Shown: positions 1 to 8,162 of the stretch, piece by piece
How positions within the stretch are numbered: the first letter of the stretch is position 1
How the letters are laid out: each line of letters opens with the position of its first letter
Assembly: GCF_014203235.1 (NCBI RefSeq)
Contig: NZ_JACHIN010000006.1
Coordinates: 372,001 to 436,000 of the forward strand
Length of the DNA stretch: 64,000 nt
Direction: 5' to 3'
From: Nonomuraea endophytica
Lineage (GTDB): Bacteria; Actinomycetota; Actinomycetes; Streptosporangiales; Streptosporangiaceae
Position numbers and translations under genes: made by a program
The notes under the pieces: model-generated
What the model was told of the DNA's origin: nothing
What the model saw: only the letters and a program-made list of their open reading frames with translations
Databases searched by the model: none

Positions 1-692
1 GCCGGCACCGCTGGACCGACCTGGCCATGGTCTTCCAGGGCGCCATGAACGCCTTCAGCCCGGTCGCCACCGTCGGCGCCCAGATCGCCGAGCCGATGCG
101 CCTGCACCGGGTCGCCGAGGGCAAACAGGCCACGGCCCGCGTACGCGAACTGCTGGAGCTCGTCGGCATCCACCCCGACAAGGCGAGCCGCTACCCGCAC
201 GAGTTCTCCGGCGGCATGCGCCAGCGCGCGGCCATCGCGATGGCGCTGGCCTGCGAGCCGAAGGTGCTGCTCGCCGACGAGCCCACCACCGCCCTGGACG
301 TGATCGTGCAGGCCCAGGTGCTCGACCTGCTCGACCGGCTGCGCACCGAGCTGGGGCTGGCGGTCGTCCTGGTCACCCACGACCTGCCCGTGGTCGGCCG
401 CGTCTGCGGGCGGGCCGCGGTCATGTACGCGGGCCGGGTGGCCGAGAACGCCGACATCGGCGACCTGCACCTGCGCCCCGGCCACCCCTACAGCCGGGCG
501 CTGTTCTCCGGCGGCGCCATCCCCGGAGCGCCGCCGCGCCTGGACGAGGAGTGGCCGGGCTGCGCGTTCGCGCCGCGCTGCGAGCACGCCCGGGACCGCT
601 GCCACACCGAGGCGCCGCGGCTGGTCCCGCTCGGCGCGCGGCAGTCCAGCGCCTGCCATCTCGCCGCATCGATCGCCGGAGGTACGGCATGA
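1..692 (+). CDS. Oligopeptide/dipeptide ABC transporter ATP-binding protein (OppD/DppD type), 5' partial
   Basis: This is the ATPase of a peptide importer, truncated by the window edge; the open frame runs from base 3 without needing the internal ATG at 27. The Q-loop region (FQGAMNAFSP), signature (FSGGMRQR), Walker B (LLADEPTTALD) and H-loop (LVTHD) are visible. Walker A must lie upstream of the window. The C-terminus carries the Cys-rich oligopeptide-transporter extension (GCAFAPRC...C). Its stop overlaps the next ATPase start as ATGA, so the two are translationally coupled and probably form the usual OppD/OppF heterodimer. Substrate is inferred from family only. Confidence 0.93.
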   Translation, partial: RHRWTDLAMVFQGAMNAFSPVATVGAQIAEPMRLHRVAEGKQATARVRELLELVGIHPDKASRYPHEFSGGMRQRAAIAMALACEPKVLLADEPTTALDVIVQAQVLDLLDRLRTELGLAVVLVTHDLPVVGRVCGRAAVMYAGRVAENADIGDLHLRPGHPYSRALFSGGAIPGAPPRLDEEWPGCAFAPRCEHARDRCHTEAPRLVPLGARQSSACHLAASIAGGTA

Positions 693-1690
693 GCCTGCTC
701 GAAGTCGACGGCCTGGCCACGCACTTCCGCCTGCGCGGACGGCCGCGCCGGGTGGTGCGCGCGGTGGACGGCGTCTCCTTCACCGTCGCACCCGGCGAGC
801 TGCTGGCCCTGGTGGGCGAGTCGGGGTCGGGCAAGACGACCACCGCCCAGTCGGTGCTGCGGATGACCGACCCGACCGCGGGCACGGTCAGGTTCGCCGG
901 CCAGGACATCACCGGCTTGAGCCGGCGCCGGCTCAAGCCGGTGCGCCGCCGCATGCAGGTCGTCTTCCAGGACCCGTACGAGTCGCTGGACCCGCGCTTC
1001 CGCATCGGCCGCTCCGTGGCCGAGCCGCTGGCCGTGCACGGCGTCGGCACCCGCGCCGAACGCCGCGACCTGGTCCTGGCCGCGCTCGAACGCGCCGGCC
1101 TGTCACCGGCCGCCGCCTTCGCCGAGCGCTATCCGCACGAGCTGTCCGGCGGCCAGCGGCAGCGGGCGGCGATCGCCGCCGCGCTGGTCCTGGAGCCCGA
1201 GCTGCTCGTCGCCGACGAGCCCGTCTCGATGCTGGACGTGTCGGTACGCGCCGGTGTGCTGGCGTTGTTCGACGAGCTGCGGGCAGCGGGCCTGGGCATC
1301 CTGATGATCACGCACGACCTGTCCACCACGGCCGCGCACGCCGACCGGATCGCGGTCATGTACCTGGGCCGCATCGTCGAGGAAGGACCGGCGGCCGAGG
1401 TCATCGCCAACCCGGTCCACCCCTACACGCGCGCGCTCGTCGCCGCCGTCCCCCGGGCGGGCGAGGAGCGCCGCCCGATCCCCATCAAGGCCGGTGAACC
1501 GCCGGACCCTGCGGCCATCCCCGCCGGGTGCCGCTTCCATCCGCGCTGCCCGGTCGCGCGGGACGAGTGCCGCCGCGACGATCCGGCCCTGGCCGTGGTC
1601 TCCGGCGCGCATCGTGCCGCGTGCCCGGTGAACCTGGCGCCGGCCGTACCGACCGAGGAGGAGCAGTGCGCCCCGTCCCGTCCCCGATGA
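689..1690 (+). CDS. Oligopeptide/dipeptide ABC transporter ATP-binding protein (OppF/DppF type)
   Basis: Second ATPase of the peptide importer, 333 aa. I chose the ATG at 689, which overlaps the previous stop (ATGA), rather than the longer upstream frame. Walker A (GESGSGKTT) is near residue 43, followed by LSGGQRQR, LLVADEPVSMLD and ITHDLS. The C-terminal GCRFHPRC extension is typical of OppF/DppF. It is coupled by another ATGA overlap to the downstream hydrolase, so import of peptides and their cytosolic processing look co-expressed. Permeases and binding protein are presumably upstream of the window. Confidence 0.95.
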   Translation: MSLLEVDGLATHFRLRGRPRRVVRAVDGVSFTVAPGELLALVGESGSGKTTTAQSVLRMTDPTAGTVRFAGQDITGLSRRRLKPVRRRMQVVFQDPYESLDPRFRIGRSVAEPLAVHGVGTRAERRDLVLAALERAGLSPAAAFAERYPHELSGGQRQRAAIAAALVLEPELLVADEPVSMLDVSVRAGVLALFDELRAAGLGILMITHDLSTTAAHADRIAVMYLGRIVEEGPAAEVIANPVHPYTRALVAAVPRAGEERRPIPIKAGEPPDPAAIPAGCRFHPRCPVARDECRRDDPALAVVSGAHRAACPVNLAPAVPTEEEQCAPSRPR

Positions 1691-3063
1691 ACCCGCCCCC
1701 CGTCCTCGCCGGCCTCGACGAGATCGTGGTGTCCGCGCTGGCCCGCCACCGGGTGCCCGGCTGCTCGGTCGCGATCGCGCACGGCGGGCGGCACTGGACC
1801 GGCGCGTACGGCCTGGCCAGGACCGACCCCGAGCAGCCGTTCCTGCCGCAGACGCGGATCCCGGTCGCCTCGATGACCAAGCCGTTCACGGCCACGGCGG
1901 TCCTGGCGCTGGCCGAGGCCGGAGCCGTCGACCTGGACCAGCCGGTACGCCGCTACCTGCCCGGCTTCCGCGTCGCCGACGAGGAAGCCACCGCGTCGGC
2001 GACCGTCCGGCACCTGCTCACCCACCTGTCGGGCTGGCTGGGCGACGAGCCGGAGTTCGTCACCGACCGGGGCGACGGCGCGCTGGCCGCGCAGGTGGCC
2101 GCCTTCTCCGCGCTGCCGCAGGTCCTGCCGCCCGGCACGACCTTCTCCTACTGCAACACCGGCCTGGACGTGGCCGGGCGGCTGGTGGAGGTGGTGAGCG
2201 GGCAGAGCTACGAGTCGTTCGTCGAGGACCGCGTCCTGACGCCGCTCGGCATGACCGGCTCGACGTTCTTCGCCGAACGTGTGGTCTCGCAGCCCGCGGC
2301 CGCGGGCCACACCCGCGAGGACGACGGCGCCCCGCACCCGGTCCAGGACGCGTGGCTGCTGCCCCGCGGCGTCAACCCCTCCGGCGGCCTGATCTCCACG
2401 GCCGGCGACCAGCTGCGCTGGATGCGCTGGTGGCTGGGCGAGCTGGACGTGGCCGGGCCGCTGTCGCCCCGGACGCGCGCGGCGATGATCTCCGACCCGG
2501 TGCCCGTGCGGGCGGGGCTGGCCGCGACCGGGCTCGGCTGGCACCTCGACTACCTGCCGCGCGGAGCCTCGCGGGTGAGCGCGGTCTACCACGAGGGCAG
2601 CCTGCACGGCACCGCCACCGTGTGCCGGTTCGTGCCCGAGGCGGACCTGGCCGTGGTGGTGCTCACCAACGCCGACGACGGCCAGCTCGTCTACCGGGAG
2701 GTCGGCGACATCCTGCTGGCCGAACTGGCCGGGATCGGCAAGTTCGACCGGAAGGTCTCCCGGGACACCGGCGAGCGGGAGCTCGCCCCCTACGCGGGCT
2801 CCTACAGCACACCCGAGCGGCAGGACACGTCCTCGCGCGTCGAGGTCACCGTCCGGCCGGGCACCCTGCGCCTGAAGGTGTCGACCGTCCACTACGACCA
2901 GCCGCTGGAGATGGACGCGGGCCGGGTCGAGGCCGACGAGTTCGCGCTGCTGGACGGCCCGTGGCGGGACGAACCCCTCGCGTTCCTGCGTGAACCCTCC
3001 GGCGAGCTGCTCGGGCTCCGCATCGCCGGCCGTGTCTTTCCCTACCAAGGAGGTACCGCGTGA
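1687..3063 (+). CDS. Serine hydrolase, beta-lactamase/D-aminopeptidase fold
   Basis: 458-aa protein of the class C beta-lactamase/esterase superfamily. The SxxK nucleophile motif is SMTK (Ser62, Lys65), the YxN motif is YCN (Tyr155, Asn157), and a HEG motif near residue 300 stands in for KTG. No clear signal peptide is seen, so it is probably cytosolic. Starts at an ATG inside the upstream stop (ATGA). Its place between a peptide importer and an S9 peptidase suggests hydrolysis of imported peptides or D-amino-acid amides rather than antibiotic resistance; the exact substrate cannot be read from sequence. Confidence 0.9.
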   Translation: MNPPPVLAGLDEIVVSALARHRVPGCSVAIAHGGRHWTGAYGLARTDPEQPFLPQTRIPVASMTKPFTATAVLALAEAGAVDLDQPVRRYLPGFRVADEEATASATVRHLLTHLSGWLGDEPEFVTDRGDGALAAQVAAFSALPQVLPPGTTFSYCNTGLDVAGRLVEVVSGQSYESFVEDRVLTPLGMTGSTFFAERVVSQPAAAGHTREDDGAPHPVQDAWLLPRGVNPSGGLISTAGDQLRWMRWWLGELDVAGPLSPRTRAAMISDPVPVRAGLAATGLGWHLDYLPRGASRVSAVYHEGSLHGTATVCRFVPEADLAVVVLTNADDGQLVYREVGDILLAELAGIGKFDRKVSRDTGERELAPYAGSYSTPERQDTSSRVEVTVRPGTLRLKVSTVHYDQPLEMDAGRVEADEFALLDGPWRDEPLAFLREPSGELLGLRIAGRVFPYQGGTA

Positions 3064-4970
3064 AGCGGCGTCTGACGCTCGACGACCTGTGGGACTTCGC
3101 GATCCCCAGCTCCCCCGCCCTGTCCCCCGACGGCTCGCGCGTCGTCTACGTGCTGCGCACCGCCGAGCGCGAGCCCGACCGCAACGTGCGCGCGCTGTGG
3201 ATCGTCGATGCCGCCGGTACGGCGGGGCCGCGCCGGCTGACCGAAGGCCCGGCCGACGGCGCACCGGCCTGGTCGCCGGACGGCTCCCGGCTGACGTTCC
3301 TGCGCGAGGGACAGCTGTTCGCGCTACGCCCGGACGACGGCGAGCCGGAGCGCCTCACCGACCTGCCGCTCGGCGCCGGAGCGCCCCACTGGAGCCCGGA
3401 CGGCGAGCGGATCGCCTTCTCCGCGCCGGTACGCGTGGCCGAATCCTGGCCCGGCGGCCCCGTGGTCGTCGACCGGCTCGGCTACAAGGCCGACGGCGCC
3501 GGACTGCGCGCGACCGTACGCCGCCAGGTGCACGTCCTCGACGTGGGCACCGGCGAGGTGCGACAGCTCACCTCCGGCGACTGGGACGCCGGTGAGCCCG
3601 CCTGGTCACCGGACGGGACCCGGCTGGCCTACACCTCGGCGGCCGGGGAGAACGCCGACCTGACGCTGACGGCGTCGCCGTACGTGGTGGACCTCGACGG
3701 CGGGCGGCCGCGGCCGGTCGGCGATGAGAAGGGCTGGTTCGGCGGCGTCCACTGGTACCCGGACGGCTCGGCGCTGCTCGCGGTCGGTCTGCCGGAGGTG
3801 CGCATCGGGCACACGCGGCTGGTGAAGCTCCCGCTGGACGGCGGCGCGCCCGTCGACCTGACCCGGGACCTGGACCGCAACGTGATGCCCGGCGGCCCGG
3901 AGTGGCCGGGCGGCGCGCCCCGCTTCACCCGCGACGGCGCGCACGTGCTCTTCTGCGCCCGCGAGCGCGGCAGCACCCTGCTCTACCGGGTGCCCGCGGA
4001 CGGCGGCCGACCGGAACCGGTCCTGACCGGCAGCGTCTCCGGCCTGAGCACCTCCAGCGACGACGTCACCGCGGTCGTCACCGTCACCACGCGCTCCCAC
4101 GGCGAGATCGCGCTGGCCGACCTGGACACCGGGCAGGTGCGCGAGCTGACCGCGCACACCGCGACCGCGCTGCCGGATGTGGAGTTCATCCAGCCGCGGG
4201 AGCGGGAGTTCACGATCGGCGACGGGAGCACCGTCCACGGCTGGATCCTGCGCGAGCCCGGAGCCACCGGCGCGGGACCGCTGCTGCTGGACGCGCACGG
4301 CGGACCGCACCTGGCCTGGGCGCCCCACCTCGAACCCGCCCACCCCTACCACCAGCTGCTGGCCGCCCAGGGCTGGACCGTGCTCCTGCTCAACCCGCGC
4401 GCCAGCGACGGCTACGGCGAGGACTTCTACGCCGCCAGCGTCGGCCGCTGGGGCACGGGCGACGAGCGCGACTTCCTCGACCCCGTGGAGCGACTCGTCG
4501 ACGAGGGCCTGGCCGACCCCGACCGGCTGACGGTCTGCGGCTACAGCTACGGCGGCTTCACCACCTGCCACCTGACCACACGCACCGACCGCTTCGCCGC
4601 CGCCGTGGCCGGTGGGCCGGTGACCAACCTGCTCAGCATGTCCGGCAGCTCCGACGACAGCCACGTCTTCGCCGCGCTGGAGTTCGGCGGCGACGTCTAC
4701 GCCGGCGGCGAGCTGCTGCGGGCGCAGTCGCCCATCGAGCGGGTACGGCACGTGCGCACCCCGACCCTGCTCGTGCACGCGATCAACGACGACCGCTGCC
4801 CGGTGGGCCAGTCGGAGGAGTGGTTCACCGCGCTGCGCACGCTCGGCGTCCCCACCGAGATGGTCCTCTACCCCGACGAGTCGCACCAGTTCATGGCCGA
4901 CGGCCGCCCCTCGAACCGGGTGGACTACAGCCGCCAGATCGTCCGCTGGCTCACCACGCACGTGCACTGA
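3060..4970 (+). CDS. S9 family peptidase (prolyl oligopeptidase/acylaminoacyl peptidase type)
   Basis: 636 aa with an N-terminal TolB/WD40-like propeller (repeated WSPDG motifs, about residues 20-370) and a C-terminal alpha/beta hydrolase. The catalytic triad can be placed: Ser496 in GYSYGG, Asp577 or 578 in INDDRCP, His609 in DESHQF. It starts at GTG 3060, overlapping the preceding stop, behind an AAGGAGG ribosome site at 3047-3053. As the last gene of the transporter operon it probably degrades imported oligopeptides in the cytoplasm. Confidence 0.94.
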   Translation: MKRRLTLDDLWDFAIPSSPALSPDGSRVVYVLRTAEREPDRNVRALWIVDAAGTAGPRRLTEGPADGAPAWSPDGSRLTFLREGQLFALRPDDGEPERLTDLPLGAGAPHWSPDGERIAFSAPVRVAESWPGGPVVVDRLGYKADGAGLRATVRRQVHVLDVGTGEVRQLTSGDWDAGEPAWSPDGTRLAYTSAAGENADLTLTASPYVVDLDGGRPRPVGDEKGWFGGVHWYPDGSALLAVGLPEVRIGHTRLVKLPLDGGAPVDLTRDLDRNVMPGGPEWPGGAPRFTRDGAHVLFCARERGSTLLYRVPADGGRPEPVLTGSVSGLSTSSDDVTAVVTVTTRSHGEIALADLDTGQVRELTAHTATALPDVEFIQPREREFTIGDGSTVHGWILREPGATGAGPLLLDAHGGPHLAWAPHLEPAHPYHQLLAAQGWTVLLLNPRASDGYGEDFYAASVGRWGTGDERDFLDPVERLVDEGLADPDRLTVCGYSYGGFTTCHLTTRTDRFAAAVAGGPVTNLLSMSGSSDDSHVFAALEFGGDVYAGGELLRAQSPIERVRHVRTPTLLVHAINDDRCPVGQSEEWFTALRTLGVPTEMVLYPDESHQFMADGRPSNRVDYSRQIVRWLTTHVH

Positions 4971-4974
4971 CGCT

Positions 4975-5595
4975 TCAGGGCAGCAGGCCGCGGTCGTAGC
5001 CCGCGGCCACGGCCGCGGCCCGATCGGAGACGCCCAGTTTGGCGTAGATGTGCGCCAGGTGCGTCTTGGCCGTGGTCTCGCTGATGAGCAGCGTCGCGGC
5101 GGCCTCCCTGTTGGTGTGGCCGCGCGCGACAAGAGAGAGCACGGTGCGCTCGCGTTCGCTGAGCTCGGCCGGGACGGGCTCGCGGGCCGTGCGCACGAGC
5201 ACCCGCCCGGCCACGGCGGGCGAGAGCACCGACTCGCCCGCCGCCGCGGCCCGCACGGCACGGAAGACGGCCTCGCGCGGCGAGTCCTTGAGCGGGTAGC
5301 CGATCGCGCCCGCGGCCAGCGCGGGCAGCACGTCGCCGTCGTAGGTGGTCAGGACGAGCACCCGGGCCGACGGCACCCGCCTGGCCAGCCGCCCGATGAA
5401 CTCCGCGCCCGCCAGCCCCGGCATGCGCAGGTCGGTCAGCACCACGTCGGGGCGTTCCCGTACGGCCACCGCCAGCCCGGCCTCCCCGTCGCCCGCCTCG
5501 CGGACGACCTCCAGTTCGGCCTGCTCGGCGACCATCCCGCGCAGCCCGTCGCGTACCACGGGATGGTCGTCCACGATCACCAGCCGCACGCTCAC
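4975..5595 (-). CDS. NarL/LuxR-family response regulator
   Basis: 206 aa: receiver domain (acidic pair in VDDHPVV, phospho-Asp in LTDLRMPG) followed by a LuxR helix-turn-helix (LSERERTVLSLVARGHTNREAA). I chose the GTG at 5595; the longer frame upstream encodes kinase-like residues (FRAVQEALTN), which belong to the broken partner gene. The start overlaps the end of that kinase remnant (GTGA), the normal arrangement for such pairs. With its cognate kinase destroyed, it may be orphaned or use another kinase. Confidence 0.93.
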   Translation of the reverse strand: MSVRLVIVDDHPVVRDGLRGMVAEQAELEVVREAGDGEAGLAVAVRERPDVVLTDLRMPGLAGAEFIGRLARRVPSARVLVLTTYDGDVLPALAAGAIGYPLKDSPREAVFRAVRAAAAGESVLSPAVAGRVLVRTAREPVPAELSERERTVLSLVARGHTNREAAATLLISETTAKTHLAHIYAKLGVSDRAAAVAAGYDRGLLP

Positions 5596-5780
5596 GTCGC
5601 CTCCCGCCCGGCGACGGCCGGGATCGCGGGGACCGTCACGCTGATGGCCGTTGGTCAGCGCTTCCTGCACGGCCCGGAACAACGTCACCTCGACCTCGGG
5701 GATGCAGAAGCCGGGCCGAGCCGGTGATGGTGAGCGTGGCGGGCACCTCGTGCGCGGCGCTCCGGCAGCGGATGCCCGGG
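5592..5780 (-). pseudogene. Remnant of a sensor histidine kinase (internally deleted, frameshifted)
   Basis: Reading the minus strand, a first frame gives EVPATLTITGSA and a second gives IPEVEVTLFRAVQEALTN. These are the residues that normally flank the start of the HATPase domain in NarX-type kinases. Immediately afterwards a third frame gives ISVTVPAIPAVAGREAT and a stop, typical of the extreme C-terminus of such kinases. The ATP-binding N/G boxes between them are missing, as are dimerisation and sensor domains. The terminal stop overlaps the response regulator start. I infer a decayed kinase gene. Confidence 0.7.
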
Positions 5781-5781
5781 C

Positions 5782-6321
5782 TCACTCCGCCGGTTCGCTC
5801 GACTCCGGGGTGGGCTCGTCGGTGGGCTGCTGGGTGCCCTCTCCGCTGACCTTGACGTAGGTGGGGTACCGGCCGACGTTCTGGTGGATCACCAGAGTCG
5901 CCGAGCCGCTCGCTCCGGTGCTCGCCGGTGCGAACCACACTCTGAGCGTGCACTCGTCGTCGACGTCGAGTGCCTGATCGGCGCAGGCGTTGTCGTGCTG
6001 GAAATCGCCGGGATTGTCGCCCTCGAACTCGATGCCGGCGATTTTCAGCGTGGCGGTTCCCGTGCTCAACACGCGCACTTCCTGAGCGCAGCTGTCACCC
6101 TCGCAGGAAAAGGTCAGTGATTTCGGGGTTACGGCGATTCCTGCGGCCTTTTTCTGCCCGCCTCCAATTCTCTCGGGAACCGTTTCGCGTTGCGTTTCCG
6201 AGCTTCCCGTGTCTCCGGAGCCCCAGGGCAGCGGCACCTGACGGGACGTGATCAGTGCACCGGTGATCGTCGCCGCGGCGGCGATCAGTGCCGCGGCGAT
6301 CGCCACTCCTCGGGTCGACAT
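5782..6321 (-). CDS. Membrane-anchored/secreted protein with ASH-like (choice-of-anchor D) domain
   Basis: 179 aa starting at the ATG at 6321, preceded by GGAGGGG at good spacing; an upstream in-frame start (6345) lacks this. A hydrophobic N-terminal segment (GVAIAAALIAAAATITGALI) is followed by a polar linker and a beta-rich domain. That domain has paired cysteines (FSCEGDSCAQE, DNACAD...DECTL) and the GTATLKI / CTLRVWFAPASTG pattern of abnormal-spindle/HYDIN-like Ig folds. The tail is Pro/Glu/Thr-rich. Function unknown; an extracytoplasmic binding or adhesion role is only a guess. Confidence 0.75.
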   Translation of the reverse strand: MSTRGVAIAAALIAAAATITGALITSRQVPLPWGSGDTGSSETQRETVPERIGGGQKKAAGIAVTPKSLTFSCEGDSCAQEVRVLSTGTATLKIAGIEFEGDNPGDFQHDNACADQALDVDDECTLRVWFAPASTGASGSATLVIHQNVGRYPTYVKVSGEGTQQPTDEPTPESSEPAE

Positions 6322-6455
6322 GATGCCCCTCCGAACGCTTGCCACGAATCCGGCGGATTCAGTTTTCCGGCGTCACGGCGCGGCGTCCACAGGTTTATCG
6401 GGCCACGCCTCGAACGCATTCTCGCTTTTCACCGGGGCCCGCGAATGAGTAGGGC

Positions 6456-6878
6456 CTACTCATTCCGCCGGGGACGTGGTTTGCGGTAGCGGGCGAACCA
6501 CGCCCGCGACGAGGGCGGCACGAAGAGCAGCACGATGACGGCAGCTCCGGCCAGCGCCAGGACGAACGTGCCTATGAGAACAGCGGCGGGCGCGCCGGTG
6601 CCGCCCGGCCCGTCGGCCAGCCCGTCGGCCAGCGCGGTGCCCGCGTACATGATCACGAAGGCGCCGAAGAAGGCGGCCAGGACGCGGGGGCCGCGCCAGC
6701 CCGGCCACAGCCCGCGCGCGATCGCCGCGCCGAGGAGGCCGAAGGCCACCGGCAGCACGGCGCTGCGCGGCAGGCCGCCCGCGATCAGGAGGGCGCCGGT
6801 GCCGAGGAGCAGTGCGGCGACGACGCCGACGGCGACCACCGCGCCGATCACGGGTGCGGGGGGCGTGCGTTCACTCAT
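6456..6878 (-). CDS. Small integral membrane protein, unknown function
   Basis: 140 aa with four predicted hydrophobic helices: VIGAVVAVGVVAALLLGTGALLI, SAVLPVAFGLLGAAIA, VLAAFFGAFVIMYAGTALA, and VLIGTFVLALAGAAVIVLLFV. The tail is strongly basic (RYRKPRPRRNE), suggesting a cytoplasmic C-terminus. I do not recognise a family. It stands alone on the minus strand, about 135 bases upstream of the ASH-domain gene start. Confidence 0.7.
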   Translation of the reverse strand: MSERTPPAPVIGAVVAVGVVAALLLGTGALLIAGGLPRSAVLPVAFGLLGAAIARGLWPGWRGPRVLAAFFGAFVIMYAGTALADGLADGPGGTGAPAAVLIGTFVLALAGAAVIVLLFVPPSSRAWFARYRKPRPRRNE

Positions 6879-6942
6879 GACACCAACATGGCCGGGACGG
6901 GCGGGGGTGAAACCTGATTCATGACCTCCGCCAGAACGAACG

Positions 6943-6971
6943 TTTACTCATGGAGTTGATCTTGTTAGTAT
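6943..6971 (+). promoter_or_regulatory. Possible promoter of the candidate RiPP locus
   Basis: A -35-like TTTACT (6943-6948) and a -10-like TAGTAT (6966-6971) are separated by 17 bases, in a locally AT-richer stretch just before the nucleotidyltransferase start. Only a sequence match. Confidence 0.35.
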
Positions 6972-6984
6972 CGGGTTTTTATCG

Positions 6985-8055
6985 GTGATGATGGATTTTG
7001 ACTCCATAGACAGAATCCTCGGCGCGCCACCGGCATATCCGGCGTGGCGGGTGGCGCATATGGCCGCTAAGGCGGGGATATTGGCGACCTGGCTGTCCTC
7101 GGCGCAGGCTCGGGACATCGAGCTCAGTGACGCGGCGACGGCCTATCTGGAACGGGCCCGCCGCCGGGTCGCGGAGCTGGCCAGGGTGGGTGAGGAGCAG
7201 GCCGCGGCGCACGGGCTGACCGTGCTCAAGGGGCGCAGGATCGCCGCCCACATGCCCGGATGGATGCTGCGCCAGTCCGGGGACGCCGACCTGGTCGCGC
7301 CCGACGAGGAGGCGCTGTGGCACTGCGTCCTGGACCTGTCGGCGCGTTATGACGCCGTCCCGCAGGGTGTCAGCGTCATGGACGGAGAATTCGGCCGGCA
7401 TGTCTGCGTGGCCATGAAGTGGCCGGCCGAGGAAGCCCATCTCGACAAACCGATGGGCGCCGACGTCTCCACCTGTGCGTTCACCGGCGACCTGAAGGGC
7501 GTTCCGGTAAGGGCCGTTCCGCCGGAACATGATGATTTATGCGGGCTGTTCGCCGTGGCCGAGGAAAGGTTCCAGCGCAAATTCCACATTAAGGACCTCC
7601 TCGACTTTTCTGTGCTCGCCGAACTCGCCGAGCGACGCCTGGGCGACGCGCTGGTCAGCGTGGTCCGCGAGCACGCCGAGGCGCTCGCGCTCGCCCCCGA
7701 GCTGCGCGCGCTCATCAGGAAGACCGCCCCCTGGTCACCGCTGTCGCGGCGCTGGCGCGAGACCCTCGACGAACTGGGCCCGGCGGGCAAGGCCGAGAAG
7801 GCGCGCAGGCGCCCCGGCCGGGCGGGGGTGGCGCGGCTGCGGTTCGGGTTCCCGCTGGACACCGTGCCGAGCCGCGAGATGAGGGCCACCGTCCACCGCC
7901 GGCCGGGCGGCGACGTCGCCACCACCCCGCTCGGCAGCTGCCTGCTCGTCGAGAACCCCGTGCTCACCGAGGACGTCGTGGTCGAGGCCGTCGACTACGC
8001 ACGGACGCTCGCAGCAGAAGGAGGTGAATCCCATGCGTCACATCGTGACCGCTGA
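6985..8055 (+). CDS. Nucleotidyltransferase-fold protein (NTP_transf_5-like), candidate RiPP-locus enzyme
   Basis: Up to 356 aa; three consecutive starts (GTG 6985, ATG 6988, ATG 6991) with no clear ribosome site. The motif LKG (81-83) followed by RQSGDADLV (Arg96, Asp100, Asp102) matches the LKG...R..DiDLlv pattern of NTP_transf_5 minimal nucleotidyltransferases. FHIKDLLDFSVLAEL matches their distal helix. Such proteins occur in some RiPP clusters but their reaction is poorly defined. A rare TTA leucine codon lies at 7537-7539. Codon use is less GC-biased in the first 100 bases. Its 3' end overlaps the short peptide ORF by 23 bases, implying coupled translation. Confidence 0.8.
   Translation: MMMDFDSIDRILGAPPAYPAWRVAHMAAKAGILATWLSSAQARDIELSDAATAYLERARRRVAELARVGEEQAAAHGLTVLKGRRIAAHMPGWMLRQSGDADLVAPDEEALWHCVLDLSARYDAVPQGVSVMDGEFGRHVCVAMKWPAEEAHLDKPMGADVSTCAFTGDLKGVPVRAVPPEHDDLCGLFAVAEERFQRKFHIKDLLDFSVLAELAERRLGDALVSVVREHAEALALAPELRALIRKTAPWSPLSRRWRETLDELGPAGKAEKARRRPGRAGVARLRFGFPLDTVPSREMRATVHRRPGGDVATTPLGSCLLVENPVLTEDVVVEAVDYARTLAAEGGESHASHRDR
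8018..8027 (+). promoter_or_regulatory. Consensus Shine-Dalgarno of the short peptide ORF
   Basis: AAGGAGGTGA is a full-length match to the anti-Shine-Dalgarno sequence, five bases before the ATG at 8033. It lies inside the upstream coding region, where it is not required by the protein, and it decides the start of the 20-codon ORF. Confidence 0.75.
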
Positions 8056-8095
8056 ATTCAAGATCATGACCACCACGGTCAAGCCCGGCAAGTAG
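8033..8095 (+). CDS. Candidate RiPP precursor peptide, 20 aa
   Basis: ATG to TAG gives MRHIVTAEFKIMTTTVKPGK. The case for reality is the consensus Shine-Dalgarno five bases upstream, the overlap with the nucleotidyltransferase gene, and the P450 gene following 67 bases later. Precursor immediately upstream of a P450 is the layout of minimal P450-modified RiPPs such as biarylitides, but the sequence is not of the MRYxH type and has no Tyr or Trp. His3 and Phe9 are the only aromatic-type side chains. Too short for standard gene callers. Function as a precursor is inferred. Confidence 0.6.
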   Translation: MRHIVTAEFKIMTTTVKPGK

Positions 8096-8108
8096 CGGAA
8101 CGGCGGGA

Positions 8109-8132
8109 CGCTCCTCGGGCCGCTGGGGAGCG
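8109..8132 (+). terminator. Small hairpin between peptide ORF and P450
   Basis: CGCTCC (8109-8114) and GGAGCG (8127-8132) can pair with a 12-base loop, without a U-tract. A leaky attenuator that keeps more precursor than enzyme transcript is possible but unproven. Confidence 0.3.
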
Positions 8133-8162
8133 ACCGCTCATCGTCACCCCTGGAGATCACGC

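Noticed and set aside
1687..3063. Antibiotic-inactivating beta-lactamase
   Set aside because: No signal peptide and the KTG box is replaced by HEG; the operon context is peptide import.
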